Assembly (NCBI RefSeq): GCF_000275845.1
Contig: NW_006766889.1
Location: 39,401-103,400, forward strand
Source: Dichomitus squalens LYAD-421 SS1
Taxonomy: Eukaryota; Basidiomycota; Agaricomycetes; Polyporales; Polyporaceae
Direction of reading: 5' to 3'
DNA: 64,000 bases
The translations under genes were made by a program, and so were the position numbers. Of the stretch, positions 50,560 to 62,006 are shown piece by piece. Position 1 is the stretch's first letter. Every line of letters begins with the position of its first letter. The notes under the pieces were generated by a model. The model saw only the letters and a program-made list of their open reading frames with translations. It was not told where the DNA came from and ran no database searches.

Positions 50560-53497
50560 GGGTTCTACAGTACGGTACGAACGTTTGTAGCTTTGGCATG
50601 TAGGGGTTTACGTTGAATGTCCGCGCTGTCCTTCTTGAGCGTGTCACGATATGCGGGGGTGTGGGGATGCCTCAGGCCATGAATCCCAGTAATACGGGAA
50701 GAGTGACGTACGGGGAGACATGGTCGGACCGAAGTCTGTTCTCGCGGCAAGGCCTTTATGGGAAGAGCTGCGGACGAGTACGTACGGCCGTGTTCAGCGT
50801 CCGCCGTCGACGCTCGCGAAGTCCGGGTGATCTGCCCGGACTCCGGGCTGGCGTCGGGGACGGAGGTAGGACGGGACCCATAGGTGCCCACAGATTGCTC
50901 CCAGGGTCTGGTCACCTGGGCTGTCCCGTCGACCGTCGCGGATCTGGCGTCTCGGGCGGTCTTGGGATCTGAGCGTGCATATGTGATGGAGCGCAGCTAC
51001 CGACGCGACGCCGCTGTATGCTCGGAGATACGGGCGCGGTGTTGCCGTGCCCTCATGACCGAGAGCGATCGTGCCAGTACTTGCTGCAAAGCGGTGCTTT
51101 ACGTGCACTTGGGTACAGGGGCCGCAACCATGTCAGGTCTGTAGGTCATATAGCACGAGTTGTGATGACGTCCGCCCAATCGGCGGACCCCGCGGAGAAC
51201 AGATGCCCTGTTGCCCTGATCTACGTGAGGAGTGGGCATTACGAGGCAGCTAATGTTGGACGACATTCCTAGGATGCGAACGGTTTGCACTTACGTCGAC
51301 GACGTCGCCGTTCATGTGGACGGAGCACGATAGCGCAAATGACTCAATGTGGTATGTCAACGCCGCGCTCTTCCTATACCTACCGCCTCCCTGTACGTAC
51401 GCCACGCCCGGTGCCACCGCATCATTGTACACTGTACTGATGTGCAGGGACATGGAAGCGGCCCAAACCGCTCTTCGCTCGCGCATTCGCTGATTATTAT
51501 CAGCCGCCCGGTGGAGAGCACGTAAAGTGCTCAATGCTCAGCGAGGGCTCAAGAAAGCAAAGCTTCAATTCGCATTGTCATGATGCTCCACCCGCGATTT
51601 GGGGTGCGCAGGCAGGCCGGCGAAGGCGGTGTACAAAGAGGCCTGAGGAGAGCGGAAGCGTCTTCTCCGTCTGTGATTATGCCACTGAAAACCGTGGGTC
51701 GCGCCTTATCTTCCGCGCGAAGCGGCTGCTAGACGGGCGCTGCCAGGCTTCTTGGGAACACTGTTGCACCGTAGAGGGATGCGATGACGTTTTGGGGGAA
51801 AGGCCTTGCTGCTCTGCTGCCACGCCAGCAGGCGTCTTGGCTCGCACCGCGCCGCGTTGCTGGTTATGCTCACCGGCGTGACTTCGTTGCCACCCACACA
51901 CACGCGCTGTCCGGGTGCGCGAGCAGAGAAATGGGGTCCCATCACGCCGCCCGATAGGCCACGGGCGCGCCGAGCGGAATAGTTTGGTCGGTCGCTAGCG
52001 CGAACGCACTTAGAAGAAGGGAACCTTGCCCACGTCCGCTTGGGAGCCCGTGCATGCCGATGCGCGACGGACGGCTTGCCGGACGTAAGGGGCATCTCTC
52101 GAGATGCGGGTGCGCGCGACAAGTGTGCGTCGTGGCGAGGGTGGCGTCATTGTTCACCGTCGAGGCGTCGACGAGGAGGGTGTCCGGTCCCGGAGGTGTG
52201 GTATCGCCCCCCTCGGGCATCTTCTGGCGCGTAGAAACAGGGTGCACGTCCGTGATTGCGAGCGTGTGCGACCATCGAATTCGAAGAGTGCCTTGCTGCA
52301 CTTGACGCTGAGTATGACGGCTCGGGTAGCCGGCGGTGGCGTATGGGGTGGTCGTTGAGACGGCTTGGGCCAATCCGAGGACGGCGCGTTCTGGCAGAGG
52401 TGTGCAAAACAGAGCGGTGTGGGCGTAAAAGGAAGGCACCCCGGCTAGCGTGAGCCGCGATGGTGGAGCGCGCTTCCAGATATGGCCGACGTTGTGTTTC
52501 GAGTCGGGTGCTGTCGAGGCGCTCCACCGCGCGAACGGAATTGTTCACGTCGGGGGTGCTGCAGCATAGGCGCGGATAATCAGTAACGCGTCCCGACACA
52601 CGCAGTACCACAGATAGGGAGTCGTCGCAGCGAGAGTCGGGATCCCCGGTCGCGCTGGTACGTCGAGAGACGATGTCCGAGACTTGACACCATTTCCGCG
52701 AGGAAAAGCTTATCTGGGCGCTCCGGAGTCTGTCGATCGTCGGCGCCCAGCGAAAATACGCGAGCGTCTCGCCACCGCTGCTTTCACTACGAGTGGCACC
52801 GCCTGAGGTCATCATGCAAGTCTTATCCTCGGCGGATACGGGGGTCTGATTCTTGCTTTGTCTGCCAGGATGCTTGCTGATCTTCGGACAGAGGAACAGG
52901 ACAGCCCATGTACGTGAAGGCGGCTCCACAAGTAACCCCGTATCAGCAATTCATGTGAATGCTCCAGGACGTCGGCATGTTGAGGAAGGCCCATGTTTTC
53001 GGGGTGGCCAGAGACGAATGAGGTAACAGGGCGCGAAGTGGGCGCAGCGGACGTACGGCAGATGCGATCTCAGGGCTCCATCAAGGCTCTCGCATTGCCT
53101 GATTGGGACTCAACGCCCATCGATTTTTGTGGTTTCTCTCGCGCGTCTCCCGAATAGGCAAGAGAAGAGGAAGGAAAGAAGCGCAGCGGCATGATCTGCC
53201 GTCGCCAAATGCGTTTGTCAGCCGGGTGGCAACTGTTTGTCCCGGCGCCTCGCGAACTTTCAGTCGAGGGTGCGACATGGCTCCACTTCATCCACAGAGC
53301 CACCATGCTCTCGCGAAAATTGACCCTACTCACTTGACGCCCGTTATCCAGAGACATATATATCCGCCATGGCTGAGGACGGGTTTCCTCACTTCGCAGC
53401 TTCACAGCCAAGCTACAAGCCCTCTCTACCTCTCCATAGTCGACTCCGACGACAACGTCTCCCAACGACATCTTCCTAAACACTACACCCTCCAACA
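50560..53497. other. Gene-poor interval, 2.9 kb
   Basis: The longest open frame (52147-52929 minus, 260 residues) is Arg/Ser/Pro-rich without motifs and overlaps several frames on the other strand, so it is not called. GC is high throughout, which lengthens chance open frames. The last 0.2 kb (CATATATATCC near 53354-53364) may be the promoter of the HAD phosphatase. Confidence 0.4.
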
Positions 53498-54600
53498 TGT
53501 CGATCAACCCCGAGACTTCCTTCTACGCCGACGCCGTCCTCTTTGACATGGTTGGTGAAATTCACTGTCGTCTGCTTGCAGTATGATTTTACTGACAACA
53601 CCTCTTCCAGGACGGTACCCTCACTGATTCCATCGCAGCCGTCGAGGCAGCTTGGGGGAAGGTCGCCAAGGACATTGGGCAGGACCCAGCATACGTGATC
53701 GCCGCCACACACGGCAAGCGCGCTGTGGACAACCTCGCCCAGTTCAAGCCCCATATCAAGGAGCACGAGATGGACTCAGAGGTGCAAGCCTTCGAGGAGT
53801 CCATCCTCTTCTTCGCCGACGCCTACAATAGGCACGGCCCCGGTTCCCAACCCGGCACGCCTCTCTCCTCCGGTGCCGCGACACCCGCCCTCACGCCCTC
53901 CAACTCGGCACCCGCGTCCCGCTCATCATCGCGTGCATCATCATTCGTCGGCAACCTCGCACAGCTCGCCGCCTTCCGCCGCCCGTCCTTCCTGCACCGC
54001 GTCTCCTCCCTCCTCTCCATGTCGCCCAACACCATCCCCGAGGGCAACGCCGCGACGTTCGAGGAGACGATCGCCGAGGAGGAGGAGGGCGTCACCAAGG
54101 ACTGGCGCACGAGCCTCGAGAAGCAGCACCAGCTCCAGGCGTGGCAGATCGAGGCCGCCGCCGTCGACCGCTCCGTGCGCATCCTCCCCGGCGTCAAGCG
54201 CGTCATGGACGCGATCCCGAAGGGCAAGTACGCCGTCGCGACCTCGGGCGCGAAGACGTACGCGTACGGCTGCATGACGCGCGTCGGCATCACCCCGCCC
54301 GACGTCACCATCACCGCGGACGACAAGCGCCTCAAGGCCGGCAAGCCCGCGCCGGACCCGTTCCTGCTCGCGGCGAAGGAGCTCGGGTACGACGCGAAGC
54401 GCTGCGTCGTCTTCGAGGACTCGCCCTCGGGCATCCGCGCGGGCGTCGCGTCGGGCGCGACGGTCATCGCGGTGTGCACGAGCCACGAGAGGTCGAAGAT
54501 CGAGAACTGCGGCGCGCACTTCATCGTCGACACGATGGAGCAGGTCACGGTCACCCCGGAGGGCGACCGCCTCAGGTTCGAGATCAAGGCCTCTGCATGA
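53498..54600 (+). CDS. HAD-superfamily sugar/glycerol-phosphate phosphatase with insertion
   Basis: This is a phosphatase of the DOG/GPP type, which acts on small sugar or polyol phosphates. Exon 1 starts at 53498 (MSINPETSFYADAVLFDM). After one intron the catalytic loop is completed as DMDGTLTDSIAAVEAAWG, where the two Asp are nucleophile and acid/base. The cap domain includes IAATHGKRAVDNLAQFKPHI. Motif 2 is in YAVATSGAKTYAYGCMTRVG. Motif 3 is the Lys in KAGKPAPDPFLLAAKELGYD. Motif 4 is in VVFEDSPSGIRAGVASGATV. Between the cap start and the motif-2 region there is an insertion of about 90 residues rich in Ser, Pro, Ala and Thr, with an acidic end (EETIAEEEEG), not usual for the family. Total length is about 345 residues, against about 250 typical. 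All catalytic motifs are intact. Confidence 0.88.
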
Positions 54601-55111
54601 GCTGGCGCTGCAGCTCGCCCTTCTCGGACCGCCCTTGGCTTCTTTTTTTATCGTCCGCTTTCACGCTTTGTGGCCCATGCTAGTCTCGACGACCGCGATT
54701 ATTCCCCTTCTCTGATGTTCTAGTATGCCCTCCCGCATCATTATTTGTCTCGTACAACGCAATCATCTGGATTCCCTGTACAAATAGCTGTACATTATAT
54801 TCTAGATGCTCTCCTCCAGTCGCTCTTCGACGCACCTCTCGTCCGCTTTGTAGTCTCGCGTTTCTTTCGAGTAGACTTAGATAGCTAGAGTGCAATCGAT
54901 TTGGAATATTTTTCCGACGAACACCTTGCGTGCAACCTTAAGACTCCGGGATGCATCCAGTCTTCGCGACTGAGCTTCTAGAGCTATGTCTATAGGAGCG
55001 AACGTGCCGAGTGACGTACGGAACGTGCGTGCAATAGCCAAAGTAACCGCGCCATTCAACATAACGGGAGATCGTCATGCGAAGATCGCGGACCCGTCCC
55101 CGACAAGATAA
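54601..55111. other. Intergenic, 0.5 kb between convergent genes
   Basis: This is the shared 3' flank of the HAD phosphatase (plus) and RecQ (minus). It is T-rich on the plus strand just after 54640. No gene was seen. Confidence 0.4.
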
Positions 55112-58100
55112 GCTACGTCGGCCTGCCCTTCCCCTTCCGCACCCGCTCGCACGTTTGCCGGATTACGTCTGCCACCTCCGTCGCGTCCTCGAGGTGCTCA
55201 TCACAGGCAGCGGCCCCGGCCCCTGTGCCTGCCGTCCACGCCTCCTTCCGCGCGAGCATCTTCACCGCCCTGATCTGCGCCGTGGCGCGCTCGCTGTAGC
55301 CGTCCGTGGTCCGGCAGAGCGATTGCACGCCGAACTCGAGCTCGCGCGCGACGTTCGCGAGCACGCCGTCCTTCGTCTCCGTGTCCGCTGCTGCGAATTT
55401 GAGCCCGGTCCAGGGCGCCGCCCACGGGGCCGTGCTGGCGGGGTAGGTCGGGAGCACTTTGTGCAGGGCCCTGTGCAGCGCTGCGAAGTGAGCTTGGCGT
55501 ACGTGGGCCTGGGGTGGGCGTTGTGCCGCGCGGGTGGGGTTGAGCGTGGGCATATGTTCGACATAGACAGAGGGATACACGTCGACGTACCGGGATCTTC
55601 TGCGAATACGCTGCGTCGAGCTCGACGTCGGTGTGGCGGGAGATGCTGTCGTGGGAGCCACGTGGTGAGCATTGGGCCCGCAGCGCACCAGCCACGGGGC
55701 GCATACACGTACATGCACGGTGATCCTCGGGCTCTTCGCTTTGGCTGCTTGGCTGTGTTGCGGAATTCGAAGGTCCTGTGTCTAGTTCGATTGGTGCGTT
55801 GATCGACTCCCTGTCCTTCCCTTTGCCTCTGTCTGGAGGCGGCGACACGAATCGAACATCGTCATCATCCTCATATCTGTCAACAACGTTTGGCAGTATT
55901 GATCGCGCCGGAGACGGACGCTTCGCGGGAACGGTGCGGCTGGAGACGTCGCTCCCAGCCGTACCCTTCACCGCGTTTGGATTGAGGAATGGCGTCTTGA
56001 AGGGCTTGCGGAACGACTGCCTAAGCGACACGGCTATATCGGACTCAGCTCCATACCAACCTTCCAGCTGTTCGGTCGTGGGCCACTTACATATAGGGAC
56101 TGGCACAGGAGGCGGAGCCGTCTTCACCTTCTTCGATGAACCTGAGCCTGAGGACTCGTGGGCCATCTTGTCTGGGTAGCTCGATCGCTTGGTGGACGTT
56201 CTTGAGGGGCCCGGCCTGGGGTCGAAGGAATCCCCCGAAGGCAGCCTGCGAGGAACATTTCCAGGCGACTCTGCTCGTGCGCCCGCATCGTCGAACTGAG
56301 CACGGCTCCCTTGCAGCCACGGCTGCGAGTCGACGTCCTCTGGCGAAGACAAGTGAAGCTTGCGCTTCCGCGCTTTGTCTGGGTACTTGCAGACCTACAC
56401 ACGGCAGTTTATGAGACACGCACGCGAGCGCGAGCACAGCAGGGAGTAGACCATGACGCACATCGCACATCTGGGAGCAATACTGCTTGGTCACCTCGGG
56501 GTCTCGCAAGTCAATCTTCTCCCCAAAGTACCGGCAAATCAACTGAAACACTGATGGGACCACAGTCGTACCGTCAGCAGTCAAGTTCGCACTCACGACG
56601 TGTCGGCATATGTTGACGTTCTCCGCAAAGTCAAGGAGCTGATGAAGGGTCGTCATCAGTGCTTGACTAGATGGTCCTCAATGGTATGGGCATTCTTTAC
56701 AGCGGAGACACTATCTGCAGCCCTCTGGCTGGGTTCCGGACCATTCCCCGACTCCGCTCGGACGACGCGCTTCGAATGGGAATCGGATACGAACTGCTTC
56801 ACGCGTGCCGCATCCTCTCTTGCTACGTGACGTTCAAAAGGCGGCCTGCCGAGTAGTTGCGACGTACTCACAATAGAAAAGGATGCACTTGGCCGGCTGT
56901 AAGAGGGGGTAAACTTCCTGAAATGCGAAATCAACACGAGGGTCGCACCAAACCATCACGGCCTGCCCTGCCCGTCTCCTGGTAGTACCCTACGGCCCTA
57001 TCAGCGACGGGTATATGAAATGCGCATAGGCTGCGGTACTGGCCTTCAATGCTCTTCGGTAGATTGAAGTGAAGGACATAGCTGCCAACGTGATAAGCTA
57101 CCCGTAAGCTGACTCCCACGAATACGAACAATCAAGACCCACCGGACATCTGCCTTATCAATGCCCATGCCGAATGCAATGGTAGCACAGACCTAATTTT
57201 GCTTAAGACATCGCATAAGACGTTCGTGCAAGATACATACCACGTCCACGCCACCGGGTACGCCGTTGCCACCCGCATCCCAGTCTTTCAGCGTCTTGTC
57301 CAAGACCGCGTTGCTGCAGCACCACGACTCATGAGCTGTACGATGGACCGTATGACTCTGAGGCCCACCTCAGCCCACGATGATACGCCTTGGCTTGTAT
57401 ACCTTTCTTGCTGAGGAACAGCGCGAGCTCGTCGCATAAGGCGCGCGTTCGACAGTACACAATCCCAGAGGACGCGCGTCCTCTCCTTCGATGCAGATTC
57501 TCAATGTATTCGTACACATCCATCATGTGAGCGGTAGGATTGGGATTGGATTGATAGCGGACCTACAGGTTGGGAAAGGGGTGAGTCAGGCTGTCACACG
57601 GCCAGCGCGGAGGGAACGTTGAGCTGAACCCACCTCGTAGAATAGGTTGGCACGATTGAATGGATGGACTGCCACGAAGAGGCGCTTAGCGGACATCTTC
57701 AAAGTTCGGATGACATCCTGCTGAACGCTGCAAGCACTTCAGGAAACTAGAAGTGAGATCTCATGCCTGAAGGTCGCGTACGTGTCCGTCGCGGTGGCTG
57801 TCAGGGCCATGATAGGTATGTTGGGATACTTGTCCCTGAACGAACCCAACCGTCTGTACTCCTCTCGGAAGTCGTGCCCCCATTCCTATCATCAGAATCA
57901 GCATATATGCGAACTACAGTCACACAGTTCATCATACTGAGATGCAATGCGCCTTCAAGGGTAGCTTTGTGGTCAGCTCGCTTTGGCAGAAGTCACGAAG
58001 TCATTTACCTCATCGACTACTAGGCGGTTCAGCGCGTCCTTCTCGTACAGTCCATTCAGGAGGTGCCGGATCTCGGTAGAGCAATACTTCTCGGGGCTGA

Positions 58101-58920
58101 CTGCAAGTCGTGGTCACTAAAGGAGTTGCTGTGGTGGAGAATTGAAAACGTACTGTAGAGCAGGCGGATAGACGGTTCGTCGGAGCGGAGATCTTGGAGT
58201 GCCTGTATCCGACATGTCAGCGTAATTACGACGCTATATGGCAACGAACGCACATAAGCTCTGTCTCTCGAAGGAGTCTCAGAAGTGAGAGCCGCAACGG
58301 CTATACCCAAATCGCGAAGCTTTGATATCTCTTACAACTCAGTCAGAACAAAATTCACACATATTCGTATTGTGCCGTGGGTCTTACGGTTCTTCATCAG
58401 AGCTTCGGGCAAGACTGTCAGCCACGTGAGAGTATCGGGACGGATGGCATACCTATCAGCGGGGATACGACCACCGTCACACCATGCTGGGTCAGTACAT
58501 TCAGCATGGAAGACACGAGTCCTCATGTTATCACCTACTTGAGCAGCAACAGCGGGCACTTGAAAGCACAAGCTCTGGGGGAGACGTCAGGAGCGGCTGC
58601 TTCTATTCAAGACAGCGGCCACGAACCTTGCCCATGCCAGTCGGGGCAATCACTAGTACGTCAGAGCCTGCGTATGAGGGTTAGGAATTTCCACAAAGCT
58701 TTCCGGATCGCATCACCAAGTATGGCGGCTTCCACGATCTCCTCTTGTTTGCCTCGGAATGTCGAGTGCCCGAAAGCTAGCAGTCGAATCAGCAGACATT
58801 ATTCTGTGACTTAAGAGTCTCACGAACTCTTCTTCAACACGCTAAGTGCAGCATTAGAGAGTCCAATAGAGGGGCTAATTTCTGCTAATGAATAGCTACT
58901 CACTTGCTACACGCATCCAT
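55112..58920 (-). CDS. RecQ-family ATP-dependent DNA helicase
   Basis: This is a 3'-5' DNA helicase acting in recombination and replication-fork repair. The first exon is MDACSK at 58920, then RVEEEF and [20 protein letters not shown]. Motif I is [15 protein letters not shown] near 58650. Further motifs are [20 protein letters not shown]-like near 58080; LNRLVVDE plus AHCIS plus [14 protein letters not shown], the split DEAH box; [47 protein letters not shown]; and [14 protein letters not shown] followed by [16 protein letters not shown]. The RecQ zinc-binding part is [20 protein letters not shown] plus SQMCDV. A long disordered, Ser/Pro-rich tail follows, and the gene ends with helical [20 protein letters not shown]. 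No HRDC domain was recognised, so it is closer to RECQ1/RECQ5-like forms than Sgs1/BLM, though this is uncertain. It has many short introns. Confidence 0.85.
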
Positions 58921-59379
58921 ATTATGCGATAGCCGCAATTACGCGACTATGTGGTAGTGGTTCACCACAGCTCTCGAGACGAGTTCCAAAGCAATATGGA
59001 GATATTGTGTTCGTGTCAGTGTCAGTATTACTTGTGACCAAAAAGCTTCATAGGGAGTGGTGTCGCCTGAGTGCAACTCCTGGAACCTGGATGGCGAAGG
59101 GGAGAGGGCAAGAGGTGTGCAGCCTGAGCGCCCAAGCATCTGCCAGTGATTGACGCGTCTGTGGCGACGCGCCTGTCCCGTGACCGAATTCTCACGGGAC
59201 GATCAAGGAGCTGGCCATCCCGCTGCCGCAGCTTCACCGTCGACGTCCTCAACGTTGAACTGCTGACTATATTCTTAGCTCGGTAGGCTCTTCTCCACAA
59301 CATTTCGAGGAACAAGCTCTCCCTCTGCTGAACCGCCTTTACCATGCAAACTCCATGACACAACCCCTGACTTGGCATG
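58921..59379. other. Intergenic, 0.46 kb
   Basis: This is the promoter of RecQ (minus) and the 5' flank of the DUF6535 remnant (plus). No feature was recognised. Confidence 0.35.
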
Positions 59380-60870
59380 GATTCATTTTTCAGATCGTTC
59401 CCATTGTACATGCTACCTCGGTGGAACGTCACGATTCAGAAAGTGCTCCTCTGAATCCCACCGGTACACCAGCCGTCGAGGATCAGAAAGGTCAGACCGC
59501 TGGGTCCACTGTATGTGCATCTCAATGATCAGCTACAGATCGGTGTTGACAGAGCCGATATCTGTACAGGTTGTACCTGACAACATACTCGACGCATCCC
59601 TCCCCTGGAGAGTGCCCCCTTCACAGGTAATATTTTGACCCGCTCTACAGTGACTAACTAACTGAACCGAGATGTTTGTACCCGCGATAGGATCTCAAGA
59701 GAGAATTTTGAGAAACCTACACTCTAGCCGAGAAAGAAGAAGCATTCTCGAAAACAGCTAAGATTGTACAAGAGTACAGCGACCGCATGGTAAAGAGGTG
59801 GAATGAAGAGATAGACACACTTCTAGTTTACGTGCGTAGCTTCGTCCGTTCTCCAATTTACAGAAGGAATGACCCGTTCTCTCGCGCGCAGGCGGGTCTT
59901 TTCTCAGCGATCCTCACAGCGTTCAATGTCCAATCCTATCAACTTCTCCAAAAGCCGTCCCCCGATCCCGCTCGCTGTGTTGGCCAAGTGGTGTCTCCAG
60001 CTCGACGGCTTTCCCCCGAACGCTCCCCTCATCAACTTTACTGAGCAGCCGTATGTCGCGGCAACTGTTCCGGATTCACAAGCGGAGCCATGGGCTGCCG
60101 CACTTAACATTCTCTGGTTCTCTGGGCTTATCTGTAGTCTCGCCTCCGCGTCTGTGGGCATCATGGTCAAGCAATGGACTCACGAGTGTCAATCCGGCCT
60201 GTCGGGCTCATCGCCGTAATCTGCCCAGCTCCGTCAGTACAGGTTGAACAATCTCATCAAGTGGCGCGTGGCCGAGATTGTCGCTGTTTTGCCGGTGTTG
60301 CTCCAACTCTCGCTCGCCCTGTTCTATGCCGGTCTCCTGGTTCTCCTGTCGAACCTGCACACCACTGTTGCGGTAGTCTCGAGCGTCCTCGTCAGCCTCG
60401 TGATGTCGTTCGTTGTCGGATCGACAATCCTACCTGTCATCTGGAATGACTGCTGCTACTTGTCACCCCCGACGTATGCGATTTTCTTCGCTGCTCAGCG
60501 CTGCACATGGGTATTTGATTACGTACTTCATTGCACATCATTCAAGCTCTTGCTCGCGGATGCGGACACCTTAGACGTCTCTCACTTCTACCATCTTGGC
60601 TTCTGGAGCACATTGAATACATGCAGCAATGGCTCCTGGAGCGAAGATGGTTTCCAAGGGAGCTTCTCACATGGCGGGGTCAGGAGCAATCCACGGTCCG
60701 AACTTCCATCTCCAAGCTCAATGTCGAGATGACGATCACGGCTTACTCAACGACCATGGATTTCACCCTTCTCTCCGATACCACAGGCGCCGTCATCCTA
60801 GATCAAAGTCCTGAAGATGTCGCTGAGGGCTCCAAGATCATCCACGACGCCAGCAACCGACACTTTGGTT
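59380..60870 (+). pseudogene. Broken DUF6535 multi-pass membrane protein gene
   Basis: This is a remnant of a DUF6535-family membrane protein, a family expanded in Agaricomycetes and of unknown function. Recognisable parts are a Ser/Pro-rich start (SAPLNPTGTPAVEDQKGQTA); EAFSKTAKIVQEYSDRMVKR followed by WNEEIDTLLVY; and, after an intron, AGLFSAILTAFNVQSYQLLQ. A one-base frame change occurs near 59955, after which the family pattern continues in another frame: AAALNILWFSGLICSLASAS and VGIMVKQWTHECQSGLSGSS. An in-frame TAA at 60217-60219 stands where the family has a Glu-type codon, followed at once by SAQLRQYRLNNLIKWRV, VAVLPVLLQLSLALFYAGLL and NDCCYLSPPTYAIF. A further frame change near 60600 leads to LTWRGQEQSTVRTSISKLNV and the end HFG. 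Three lesions make it a pseudogene. Confidence 0.75.
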
Positions 60871-62006
60871 AGGGTCGCCCTCTCCTGCACCCGGTCAATG
60901 CGCACTGTATACACCGAAAGGAAGTGTGCTTATCATGACAGCCCGCAGAACGTCTTACTCGAGCGGGACATGAGGCTCAGTCTCACTTTCCGATGGCTGT
61001 TACCAGGTGCCGACGTTGTCGGACCCGCTGCTTGAAAGGGAAGCCCGTGCTCATGTAAGATATCTGGTAATGCAAGTCTACCTGTTCTTGTCACATAACG
61101 CCGCATACGTGTAGTTTCGTGTCTCAACCAATCGCTGGAAATGCATCTACAGCGACCAAGTGCAAGAAATGGAGCGGAAGCCGGGACTGAAGAAGTCGTC
61201 ACACTTGAACACCACGCGATGCCTCGGTCACGCTATGAGGATTTCAATCATGTCGCCGTCGTACGCGCAATACTCTCAAACGGGGGGCTAGTGAGGTCTT
61301 CGTGATGGAGATGCACTCGTCCCGGACTCGTGTCATTCACAACATTCCGGGAGCCCCGGACACGTTCTCTCCCAATGGCCTCTCTAGGAAATTCTGCATC
61401 CAGCACTGTCTGGGAGCCTCCCGCATGAAGAGTCGCTGTCAGTCTACACCGGCGATATGGTGGTCCTGAGACATCACGCTGCAGCGGCCGGGAGACATCA
61501 CAACGTCTTAGCGCAACCCTTCATCCACAGTATTGACATGAGATGCCCGTGCTAAGTGTTATTCTACTCTTCCATCCTTCCTGTCGCCACAGATGACCTT
61601 TCGCCAGCGATTTTGAATCGGCGCCTCGCCCGTTCGTCACCAATAGGAGCCCGGACGTCCAATTCTGAACAGTTGCGAAAGAAGTCTACTGACATCAGTA
61701 TGGACGCCCACGTCGAAATGGATACCTGCTTATGTTGCTAAACAGGCTGGACGCGTGGGACGCTGAGCAGGCAGCCTGAGGTGTCCATTTGGACGTGTGC
61801 ATCCATTTTGACGTCAGTTACATGTACCACCTCTCATGTGCAGCACGAGTCGACGCGTTGTACTCACAATGGCCCGTTGGACGCACATTATTGGCGTCTA
61901 GGACTGTTGTGTCGACAGTATATAAGGAGAGTTAGGGAATCGTCAACCAACAACCAACTTCCAACTACACCTCTCGCGCCAGAAAGCTCTCAACACCACA
62001 GCAAAC
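60871..62006. other. Intergenic, 1.1 kb
   Basis: This holds downstream sequence of the DUF6535 remnant and the promoter of the caspase-like gene. No confident exon was seen. A short plus frame at 61556-61741 has no motif. Confidence 0.35.
61919..61927 (+). promoter_or_regulatory. TATA box of the caspase-like gene
   Basis: TATATAAGG lies 80 bases before the ATG at 62007, a normal distance for a fungal core promoter. It is followed by a pyrimidine- and adenine-rich leader. Confidence 0.6.

Noticed and set aside
52147..52929. 260-residue minus-strand open frame
   Set aside because: It is Arg/Ser/Pro-rich with no motif and overlaps several open frames on the plus strand, typical of GC-rich noncoding DNA.
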